From contig JAALGZ010000003.1 of assembly GCA_015227615.1 (NCBI GenBank), forward strand, positions 620,001-684,000: a stretch of DNA of 64,000 nucleotides. The letters run 5' to 3'. Origin of the DNA: Labyrinthula sp. Ha. Its lineage: Eukaryota > Sar > Bigyra > Labyrinthulida > Labyrinthulaceae. Position 1 is the stretch's first letter. Every line of letters begins with the position of its first letter. The position numbers and the translations under genes are program-made. Shown one piece after another: positions 21,655-32,300 of this stretch. Below the pieces are notes generated by a model, which worked only from the letters and a program-made list of their open reading frames with translations, was not told the origin of the DNA and searched no databases.

Positions 21655-22880
21655 GCAAATGGTCCTGTACACTGTTAGATTCAAGGACTACACAATTCTC
21701 CCTCAAACAACGAAGGCAGCCAAACTTATTCTCTCTGACGCACTTAAAAACAAGGTTTTGGACTTAATAACGCAAGAAAACTTCATCATACTCAAAAGGG
21801 TCATTGAGCTGTACATTAAGCAGCTGAATCTTACACACATGGAGTCTACTTACTCTGGTGATGGAACGATAGTGGAAAATACTGAAAAATTGGGGAAGCT
21901 GTCCAACTTAACAAAATCTGCAGAGAAATGGGAAGAAAATACTTGGACTTACTGGTGGACTCAATCAACCCCCAGAGCAACTTCCTAGCTTCTCAAATGT
22001 TACGAAAACAGACTACTTTGTCCTTTCCGAAGATGCGGACGAATTCATTTCCTATCACTTGATCACATTCTTTCCTGAACAAATTGACTACCTTACAAGT
22101 CTCACCTACCCTTAAAGACTCAACAAAATCATTCGAACTCTAGGTCGCAGCTTTTACCTGTCACGTGACACGCAACTTTCTGCAATCTTTTCAACTTTTA
22201 TGAACTTAAAATGGAAAAACGAAGAAAGTCTAATGGATTTCAATCAAAAATTCGACAAAGCTCTAACCTTCTGTACACAACATGGAATTTTTACGAAGAT
22301 GTTGGACCAGGTGATGATTTACGTTGCAAAGATCAAAGAAAAGCGAACAAGCAACAACATTCTACTTTCCACACTTACTAACCTAGACTCAACAAGCATT
22401 GAAAAACTTAACACCGTTCAGTCTCAAATCTCTTCTAAGGTCTACGCACACGATCCCAGAGACATTTTACCACATGATGAAATTCTTACAGTAAGTTACA
22501 CAAACAACCAATCTAACCCTCAAAAGGGCTCAAACAACTTTAGACTTCCACTAAACGCCTGCGTCTTATGTGGTGAAAATTTTTCCAATGGATTCAACAA
22601 CCATTACAGGAGTTGCAAAGCAAAAGGAAATACATGCTCTTGTGGAAGAAGAAACCATTTGGAAAGTGTTTATACCAGATTTGCAAATGAAAGAAGGTTT
22701 CTACAGACTCTTAAAAAAACAGGAAAATCAGAACGCCAAAGACATTCAACAACACTGGCAAACAAACTCAGTCATCAAATACAACAACTTACATCATAGA
22801 AGACAAACCACTTGTAGCCCCGGAAACATTCATCACTTTCATCACGAACAAATCTACCTCCCAATCTTACTTGGCTGAAC
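21655..22880 (+). mobile_element. gag region of the copia element
   Basis: Begins just after the primer-binding site. A helical capsid-type stretch (FMNLKWKNEESLMDFNQKFD, like the copia gag W...FxxF block) is followed by a cysteine-rich patch around 22555-22670 resembling a divergent zinc knuckle. Broken. Confidence 0.75.
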
Positions 22881-22899
22881 AAAATATCAAAAGCTCACA

Positions 22900-24560
22900 A
22901 ACGGGAAGAACGTAGTTGGTCTCTTGTGTCATTGACACTGGTTCTAGTTGCAATGCTTTCAACGACCCGGGTTTCTTTACTCATCTGAATCTTTACAAAA
23001 ACAAAAACACGATTCAAGTTTTGAAAAACAAAGTGATGATCACAGGTGTTGGAACAGTTCAGATCAAATTTTCTGACACTACAAAGTGTATAACACTGCC
23101 AGCTTACTACATCAAAGATGCAGAAACATGTTTACTGTCAAATAAATTCCTCTACCAGCTGGGATGCAACATGAACTACGACCCTTTACATGGATCGATC
23201 AACTTTGCAAATGGAGAGCACAGCGAGCTACAGAACATTAATGGGATCAGTAAAGCTTGGATTGAACAGAGCACAGATCCTTGCTACACAACCTTAGATC
23301 ATTCACCAGACTCGATTTGGTACTACAGGTTGATACATGCATAAACAAACAAACTTTCTCACCTTGGGCTTTTTGAAAACGAGAAATTTACTACTGCAGA
23401 CTGTGAGACCTGTGCCTTAACTAAGATGAGATGAATGTCGTTGAAAACTGATTCGCTTCTTAAGACTAGGGCACGGAAGAAAAACCAGGTTTGGCATCTG
23501 GACCTACTGCTACAAAGCAGACACCACACAGGATGCATGTTGGTGGTTGCTGATCAATTTACTCGATGGATTTGGACATCGTTTTCACTCTCAACCAAAT
23601 CATCTGACTTGAAATACAGCTTTTACAATTTACTTAGCCAGGCAAAAACAAGTTGCAATCTCCTTGTTTTAGACAGACAAACTGGATTTTTAACTACAGA
23701 ATTTCTTAGCACACTTCATGAAAGCAAAATCCGTTTTAAACTTGCAACTCCGGAAAGACATAGAGAAACAAATGGTTTAGCAGAACGTTCAATTCTTTTA
23801 CTTAGAACACTTACTAGATCTGCACTTAGATACTCAAAACTCTCCACTGACTGGTGGAAATTTACTTTCAACTACGCTTCCTTCATTAAAAACAGATTAC
23901 CTCACATCGCCTTGGAAAAACCAACCCCTTTTGAAGTCTTTCATGGGTACAAACCAAAGCTCCAACATGTAAAAGTTTTTGGATGTTTAGCACACAAAAT
24001 CGTGCCTTCTCAGCAAAGAAAAGACAAATTCAATGATGTTTCAATTCCATTGATTTTTCTTGGCTTCGATCCACTTGGCTCTTTCCTTACTTGTATCTTA
24101 CTAAACAAGAGAACAAAAAGAATCTCACATGCACAATTACAATACATTCATTTTGTCGAAACTAAATTTCATGATACGATTTCCAGAACAGAAAAGTTAC
24201 CAATGATTAAAATTTCAAAACACTCAACTAATCTTTACGAAACTGACCCTACAGAGAGTAATGACACTGATGATGATTCAACCACAGAACCAAGTCAATC
24301 TCTAAACTTTGAAACTAGCAAGTCTAGTTCTACACCAGAGGAAACCAATCCTCCAGAAGATGACGAAGAAACACCCGCAACTGCACCTGTCGAATCTAGC
24401 AACTTAGACACTGAAGGTACGCAACAACACCCGATCTTCAAACAATCACACTCTCGAACGGGAAGAACACTTAAGCTTTCAAAACGATTTGAAAACTCCT
24501 TAAACTACTTTGTTTACGAAACTTCAGAGTCAAAGAAACACAAGATTAAAAATTGAACTA
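22900..24560 (+). mobile_element. Protease and integrase region of the copia element
   Basis: The aspartic protease signature VSCVIDTGSSCNAF is followed by a gag-pre-integrase linker and an integrase with WHLDLL, VVADQFTRW, LLVLDRQTGFLTTEF and the H-x-ETNGLAERS block typical of copia. An acidic Ser/Thr/Glu-rich tail precedes RT. Broken. Confidence 0.88.
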
Positions 24561-24689
24561 CTAGACAAAGGGAAAAGCTAAAAGAAATGATTTTAGATTC
24601 AAAACTTAAGCAACACCCGAGAATGTACAAAGACCTCGCCAATAACCCGTAAAAGGAAGAGTACGACAAAGCAATTCAGAAGGAGCTTC

Positions 24690-26158
24690 AGCACATGCAT
24701 GCTAGAAGTGTTCTTAGCATCGTGAAGCGCTCAGAAATTAACACAAAGGACGAGGTTGGAAAATTGATTTTTGTTTTGACAAGAAAAAGAAGTGGTCTAG
24801 CAAAAGCTCGTCTTGTCTTCAACGGACGTCATCAAAAGTACAAACTTCAAGCAGACTACTCTTCTCCTACTCTACACCTAGACAGCCTTGCAACAGCTCT
24901 AACTCTAGCTGCTCAACAGCAATTTTCATTCAGAACAGCAGATGTAGAAGCTGCTTTTCTCTACGCACCTCTACCAAAAGATGTTAAACTTTTTGCAGAA
25001 ATTCCTGAAGGACATCCTGACTTCTCACTTAGAAAAGATCACGTCTTACTAATTAAAAGAAACCTCTACGGGTTACGTGAGGCACCACTAATTTGGTGGA
25101 ATCATTTTTCAAACATCATGAAAACATCACTCAAACTTAACCAATCACAGTACGATGAGTGTGTTTTCTTTGGAAAAGACATCTACATTCTTTCTTACGT
25201 TGACGATTTACTTTTACTGGGTACTCTCGCTAGAATTCAACATTGCACTCAAGCACTCAAGAAACATTTCAAGTTAAAAACTACTGAAATCAACCAAACA
25301 GTTGACTTCCTTGGTTGCGTGAATGAGAGAGATGAGCTTGGTAACTACTACCTTCAACAAGAAAGCTACTTGCGCAAGACTTTAAACAAATTTCAAACTT
25401 TCATCAAAAACTCTAACATTCCGATTCAATCTGATTTTGACACACAATCAGTGGAAAAACTTAAAGACAAGGTGCCTTTCCGAGAGTGTTTGGGTAGCTT
25501 AGGCTTTTTGAGACACACCAGGTTGGACATTTTGTTAGCTCTAAGTAAGATTGCAACTGGATCTACTGAACCATCAGTTAAACACTGGATTGCACTTCAA
25601 AGCCTACTAGGCTACTTACAACAGAATCAATCTTTCAAAAGAACCTTCAGAATGGAAACAATTACTAAATTTCATCAAATTGTTGCTGTAGTTGACGCCT
25701 CTTTTGCAACTAACGCAATTTCTAGAAGATCAACTTCAGGTAGGTACCTCTACCTTAACAGCACTTTAGTTTCTGCACATGCTTCAAACCAGGCAATCAT
25801 TGCTACTTCTGCTCCTAATGCAGAGCTTTACGAAGTCTACAGAGCAACTAAACATCTACTTTACATTCAAGGCTTAGTTACTGAAATGACAAATTCAAAC
25901 GCAAAGCTCGGCATTCTTACTGATTTAGCATCAACTGTAAAGACATTACAAAGGCCTTTAACATTAAGGTACAAGTTTGCAGCAGTACAGGTAGCATTCA
26001 TTAAATCTCATCTCAAAAACTCTAAACTGACTGTTGCTTACATCTCAAGACAGTTCAATTTTTCAGATGCTTTTACTAAGCCTTTGGAATTTACAACATG
26101 TAATAAGTTTTGGAAAGCTGCAACTTCAAAATTTCAATGGAAACATACTGTCATGTAA
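24690..26158 (+). mobile_element. Reverse transcriptase and RNase H of the copia element
   Basis: The copia RT blocks are plain: KARLVFNGRHQK, FRTADVEAAFLYAPL, LLIKRNLYGLREAP, the catalytic LSYVDDLLLLG and, in RNase H, VVDASFATN and the terminal ADxxTKPL-like SDAFTKPLEF. Confidence 0.92.
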
Positions 26159-26234
26159 CTTACGACACGAATTAGGTTTTTTAATGGTTTTACCTTTTTT
26201 TACCTAATCCCCGTTTACATTTTGCGGGCACGGA

Positions 26235-26371
26235 GTTAGCATTTACAGATTTACAAGTTACAATTAAATATATATTTTGGGTAATTATCAATTAACTACT
26301 AAGACACAATACATAATACAAGAAATACTTTTAAATACTTACTATTTACACATTCATACTTGATATTCACT
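26235..26371 (+). repeat. 3' LTR of the copia element (137 bp)
   Basis: Preceded by a G-rich polypurine-like TTTGCGGGCACGGA and matching the 5' LTR with three mismatches. Confidence 0.93.
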
Positions 26372-27909
26372 AGTAGTTCATTACAAAAATTCTAAATTCC
26401 TATTTACTGAGCTAAAATAAATATAAACAAGAAAAAAATTACCATGTGCCCGTACAGCGCCATTATCCTTTAATTAAGCTTTCAACCAGGTTATAAGAGA
26501 TGAAAAATTTATAAAACATGGAATTATTGTATCCAGTTTTTTTAAATAACCGTGAGTCACTTTCATTTTCTACAGAATTCTCTTTAAGCAGAAATATAAA
26601 ATCCTCGCAGGAACCGTATTTAAATGTCGTCCTTAGTTGTGGCTCAAAACAAATGAATTAGCTCTTCGATACTAAATATCAGTCAAAGAAATCAGCTTCA
26701 TGGTGTATTGTAACCACACATACTCTAGTTCAAGCAAAACAAAATCAAGCTAACTCAAAAAATTTTTTATGTTGCTAACATTGATTAATAGTGTTTTCGT
26801 AGTGTAATTATGGGAAATGCGGAGTAATATTAACGATATACATACTGCACTACATGCCTCACCATTGCCTTCTACTGACAGTACGAAACACAATATATTG
26901 AATATGGCTAGAATATATAGAGTTCATCCACCTTACTAAATTGGAGCCATAGCTCAACTCAACACCTTTCAAGACCTCTAATGCTTTATTTACTTCACGG
27001 ACAACTAAGGTAATAGTTTTTTTCATGACACAAGGACTTTGCTTTTTTAATTTAATTTGAAGTAATTATTCCATAGAGTGTTCTAATGAAAAAAAGTCCA
27101 AGCAAGAGTAAATGATAGCAACCCCGGTTGCAGGAACTCTTTGTTAAGGTCCAAAGGGTTTGTTCACCACAAACTAAAGCCGCTAATCTAGTATAAAGCC
27201 CTGTTCATTCTTGTTCATTTATTTGGTGCTGATTTTCAGCTACATTCCAGTTTAAAGTGTAAATGATGGAAACTCCAACTAACTAGCTAAACTACAACTA
27301 AATTAATTTTTATCCTTGTTATACTTATGCTTCACTATTAAACCAACATAGTTAAATCTATTATGGCTTCACAGACTTACTAACTTATTTTTATATTGAA
27401 CACAATACCAAGAGACAGTTCTCACAGTCACGCTTATTTAGTCATGTTTGTCAGAGCATAAAAAGCAATGTTCTCCAGAGTGAAATATTTGGAGAAACAT
27501 AATGTTGAATCTCTAAAACAATAAAATCAGAACTCGCTTGAAAAAAGACAGGGAGAATGTCTATAAGATAGCAAATTTCTTATAGGCTTTAAGAAATGCC
27601 ATATTTTATTACTGCACAGCTTTTTTGGTTACTTGTGAAGCTCAACTTTCTTTTTACTTGTCTTTTATTCTAAATTACAATATTAGTCTCTGGGCTTTGG
27701 ATGGAAAAACAAAGAAGCCAGTAGAGTAAATAAAGCAAAATAAGACTACCCAATTATAAAATATCTCAATATACAACTGCACTCAACATGACCTTATTTT
27801 TCATAGAAATAAAAAGAACTCTGCTTGCTGCTTAACGGCTAAATATATGTGTCAGAATAAATATATAGCTTTTTGCATCTTTCTTCTGTAAAGAATAAGA
27901 AAGAATTGT
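26372..27909. other. Gene-poor AT-rich stretch
   Basis: Separates the copia element from the 3' end of the EGF/seven-helix gene. No coding sequence, RNA gene or repeat family was recognised. Confidence 0.4.
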
Positions 27910-29035
27910 TTATTCAACAAGTTGACGTTTCCTAATCGCTTTATCAAAATATAACAAGATATCTTTAATAACCAAAAGAGCTGTAAAGTCTCTTACCATC
28001 TGCCAAAAAAGAAGAAAAAACTGAATACCACCAGGTTTTGGAAAAAGCATCTTAGCGAAGAGCAATGGCCACTTGTCAACCAGAAAAACAGCACCCATGG
28101 GAAAACCGAGGAATAAGAAAATTGTAATAGAAAACGCTAACTTACGACAACATTCCTTAACAAGAGAAGCTTGGCGCGTAAATTCCAAAGACTCAACACT
28201 TTGCAACCTATCTATCAACACCTTTCGCCCACGATAAAGGTATACTGCAAGTATTGCGTAAAGAAATGGCATGAGAACTGCTATATAAAATGGATTTCTG
28301 AAAATATATACAATTGTAAAAAGGATAATAGGGGCCAATATTTGAAACAAGCGCACAAGTTTAATACGAAAAGTAAAATAACCACTTAAAGATGGATTGA
28401 GGCTGCTAGCAGAGCCTAAATACAACCACGAGAGAGCAAGTTGAAGCAGAGTTGTAAAACAAAGAACTATCCAAGAGGCTATAAAATAATCTCTTACAAA
28501 TTCAAGTGTAGGATATTTGACATCTTCTTCAAAAGAGACATCATGAGGTCTCAAGAGAATCACAATGTAGAGTGCGTTTGTTACCAAGAGAAAAGCAACC
28601 ACTAAGAAACATAGATAGAGAGTTTGGGTTTTGAGAAGAAACATATTCTTTTTGTAAACTTTGAACTGAAAAGAACCTATATAACTTATTCCTCGAGATT
28701 TTTTGCGAACCAGTGGCTGTTGCTTTTGACTTGGTTTCCGGTTATCCCGTCCAAGTATTTGTATAATCCTTATAAGAGAAACCATCATATAGAAAAGACA
28801 AAGAAAAATAACAGAGCTACAAACCAAAAGTACAGCTACTGACCCAGCTCCAAGTACATCACAAGAATCGCCTCTCCAGCCATAGCTAAGAACTAACAAA
28901 TGAAACTAAAAAATACTATCTGTGGCACGTACATGCGCTATTATTTTGATTTTCTGCAAACCATAAATTCTGATAGCACATCAGGTTGTTTTCACAGTCA
29001 AGGTCGTTAGCACAAGATTCAGTAAAGTCAAGCAT
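27910..29035 (-). CDS. EGF-like domain plus seven-helix membrane protein, two exons
   Basis: Exon 1 (29035-28917) and exon 2 (28885-27910), joined by a 31-nt phase-2 intron, give 364 aa. The first 45 residues hold a cysteine-rich module ending CTCHRYYGWRGDSC, the classic EGF C-x-C...GWxGxxC signature, split by the intron. Seven hydrophobic segments follow: about residues 50-75, 115-140, 160-185, 205-225, 228-248, 280-300 and 320-345, with a basic loop after the first and positive charges after several others. The layout suggests an extracellular N terminus and a receptor- or sensor-like membrane protein; no known GPCR motif (DRY, NPxxY) is seen. No signal peptide is evident at the chosen ATG. 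A stop lies upstream in frame, but an additional 5' exon with a leader (for example around the ATG at about 29123) cannot be ruled out. Function unknown. Confidence 0.75.
28886..28916 (-). other. 31-nt intron in the EGF/seven-helix gene
   Basis: GTATTT donor, TCTTAG acceptor, phase 2. It splits the EGF-like motif between CTCHRY and YGWRGDSC; joining restores the complete cysteine pattern. Confidence 0.8.
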
Positions 29036-29170
29036 TCTATTTTAGATATCAATAGTACAGTTTTGTTTCTAAAAGTGTACAGAAAAAACTAGAGAGTTAG
29101 CAGAGGGGATACGGACCATTGTATTCAGTGCGAACTGACACTAATATAGGGCTTGCTATTATGATTTTTT
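29036..29170. promoter_or_regulatory. Upstream region of the EGF/seven-helix gene
   Basis: Short AT-rich leader between the gene and a palindromic element. No core promoter motif was identified. Confidence 0.3.
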
Positions 29171-29284
29171 ATCGTGCTTAACGTTAACTATTTGGGGGAA
29201 ATGGCGAACTTATGCTTAACGTTATTAGCGTTAAGGAATCCTTAAAGTATCGTGAATTTTACGGAAATTAACGTAAAGCACGAT
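29171..29284. repeat. Inverted repeat, 17-bp arms
   Basis: Arms ATCGTGCTTAACGTTAA (29171-29187) and the complement of 29268-29284 (ATCGTGCTTTACGTTAA) match at 16 of 17 positions with an 80-bp spacer that repeats AACGTTA-type words. It could be a very small MITE or a paired regulatory site. Confidence 0.65.
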
Positions 29285-29311
29285 ATGCACGATAACTTTT
29301 GGTAGCAGTGT

Positions 29312-29350
29312 TTAACGAGAGAGTCTTAACGAGAGAGTCTTAACGAGAGA
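29312..29350. repeat. Short tandem repeat, 14-bp unit
   Basis: TTAACGAGAGAGTC repeated 2.8 times without mismatch. Confidence 0.85.
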
Positions 29351-32300
29351 AACATTTTTTGCCAATTGGAATTTCGTCGACTACGTCAACACTTAATACA
29401 AAATTTTGGTACCAAACAAATAACAGAAATGCAATAAAGTGACAAAACGTGTGAAAACTAAGCGCTAAAAAATATAATTATTCGGTTACCTTGTTCATTT
29501 TTTAGGGTTTTTTGAGGATAAAGCTTAAAGAATACTTTGCTTGCTCAAGTTAATTTTACAAAACTTGTACTTTTAAGTTTTTCTATGTTGTTGATGTTAG
29601 AGTGAAAACAAGAAGAAACCTGAAGGATAAGAATCCTGAAAACAGTCTAATAAAGTAAATTATTGCTACTAAACTTAAAACCGATTGCTTTGTCAAAACT
29701 CTCCAGTTTCTCAAGTCGCACCTCAGCATGCACGTGTCATCTTGAAGTGACTCCTTCCCATTATACTCTATCTTTGCAACAGAAAATGCTCTTTGGCTAC
29801 TGAAAGAGATAGAGTCATTTCCACATGATGATTATACATTAATCATGCTAGCTTGTGCAGTATTTCTTGCTTTTTGTCAAATTAAGTTAGTAAAAAGTCA
29901 AAACAGACTAGATAATAAGAATTAAAAATGGAAGAGCTTTCGAATGATGTATTTTAGGCTTTATAACTCTTAGTTGTTGCTTAGTGTTAGTGGAATTGGG
30001 ATGTGAAAATTTTGGGCAATATTAGGTCATAAATGATTTCCTCTCGAGAAGGATTCTCTCGTTATCCCGCAAAACAAATATTTAGGTAAGATCTTTCTCG
30101 AGAAGCTTTTATTATCTCGATAAACACGCCTATTCACAATATATTCTGCCTATATTCTTACTCTAAAGGAGCAATATGGAAGCAAAAGCTAACTCAGAAG
30201 TAAATGTGACAAAGAATCAACATCATTTGTAAGCTATTTGATATGAAAATCTTCCTATGAATAATAACCTTAGCCTTAAAGTTATCTCATTCTCAGCTCA
30301 AAATAAGCTGCTAGAAAGTGACCAAATATTCTAAGCACCTTTTCTAAAAAAATTAAAGAACAAATTCTACTCTTCGAAAGAAAATGCAATTGATAAAATA
30401 GAGGTAATACCTTGGCGATGGAGAAATTTTTGCACAATCTTCGTATAGAAATGCACGTATCCTCGCTTAAACTCTACTTTAGAAAAACTAAAGCTTACTA
30501 TTGGAAACTTATTATTATTATTATTCGAACACCCACGAAAGAAAGTTTACCTTTTTATGATGTTAACTACAAGCTATGTACGTTCTAAAATCTTAAAATC
30601 AAAACAAGAATTTGCATGTCAAAATCTGCCGCACAGAAACGACGCTTCTTGGCAAATACTTCATCATCCCAAACCAAATAAAAATCTAAGGTACTTTAAA
30701 TTCCAGTTTCAAAGAGCAGACAGTTTTAATTTTTACTTTTACAGTGATATTCTATGCTTAAAGTTCATATTTCTATCTTTGAAAAATATTAGATATTTCC
30801 AAGTCATATTTTTTTGCTTTGTATCTCATGAACTTTTTGTTTAAAGAGCTATATTACCTTAATCTTCTTGCATTTTAAAATATACCTAACAATTCGTTCT
30901 TATTTTTTTTTATATTTGAGCCCTAGAAAATACCTTTTTATTCTATTATTTTAAGGTCAACATGTATTTCTGGTAAGCTACGAAATACTTACAGAGCTTA
31001 TTTATCAAAAAAAATTCACCTTATAAACAAAAATAAACAGCTTCTACAAGCTCTTTTAAATATTTCTCTATCCATATAAGATTGTACATGATTTGACACC
31101 GTTAGCTCTATACAGAAAACCAAATGCCACTAGCATATAGTTCACCCATTTTATATCGACTAGAAAACAATAAAAAAGTTACACAAACTCTGTAAAATGT
31201 TAAGTTTAACTCTTATATTTACGTTTCTTCCCGTGGCAAACAATAGTGGTGTATTATTTTTTTCATTACGGGGTGGTGAAATCTTTACCAACGATATTTT
31301 CCAAAACGCAATGTAATGGCTATATAATATAGAATACCTTTTCAATTTATCTACAAAATTTAAAACTTATTGAAAACTTAACCTGAAGCTTGCTCACATC
31401 ATAATATAAATGATTTAGGCAATATAGAGTTTAAGCAAAAATTATTATCAAGAACAACGCAAATACCATTTCTTAGTTTTGTAACCAAATCTTCTTCCAA
31501 TACAATTTTACCACTCACAATATATGACGCATTGAAAAAACCTTTCCAAGTATCCTTTTGTAACAGTATTTGATAAGAAGTAGAGCTTATTCCCGGGAAA
31601 GTTTAATTTTCAGGGTCCTTTTCATCAAGTTTGCAGCTCTCTAAGAAACACAAATTCAAAAGTAGCATCATCAAGAACAAAACTATAAAAGATCTGATTC
31701 TTTTCAGACCTTAGGGATTCTCTAAAAAATTGTTGATTAATTTACAAAACTATTCTGCTGTAGTAAACTGTAATAAAGGAAACCTCAATTAGAAGAGTTA
31801 AATCTTCAGAATCTTCGCATCTGTAAATACGTAATTTCCCAGTCTTAATGTAGTTCTATAAATTATTTCTTTAAAAAAATTAACAAATAAGAAAATAATA
31901 ATAATATATAAGTTTTTTTTTGATGAAATATATTATAGATTTTCAAAGAAAAGTGGATAATGGGGTAAGATGGTGTTCTTGTAAACATCCATTCGTGCAA
32001 TACCTCAGGAAATATTTGTCTAGAACATGAACAGACCTCTTCAATTGAAAAAACGGCAAACTTATAATTATGAACAAGTTCATTTAAGAATCAAAATAAT
32101 ATATTTATAGTTTTTAATAAAATATCCTCTTTGTAGCATCTCATAAATTCTAAGAAAGAACGCTTCTATATGTTCATCCTTCTTGAATGAGTGATAGAAA
32201 ATAACAAAGAATTATGAGCAACAGTTCAGATCTAAAGAATTCAGTTCTCAGATCTCAATACAACTCTTATTCGAGAAAAATCTAGTATTTTTTTCTGCTA

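Larger units (their letters stand above)
21506..26371 (+). mobile_element. Ty1/copia LTR element
   Basis: A 4.9-kb element with 137-bp LTRs (GTTAGCATTTACAG...), three mismatches between them (about 2 percent), so a recent insertion. Order gag, protease, integrase, RT-RNase H is that of copia elements. A primer-binding site beginning TGGTTGCGAC follows the 5' LTR. The target duplication is unclear: a TAGTA occurs next to the 3' LTR and 5 bp outside the 5' LTR. The element is broken, in roughly five or more places. Confidence 0.93.

Noticed and set aside
26372-27909. Search for tRNA, rRNA, snRNA and CRISPR-like arrays here and in the other gene-poor stretches
   Set aside because: No B-box/A-box pairs, rRNA words or regularly spaced repeats were seen by eye.
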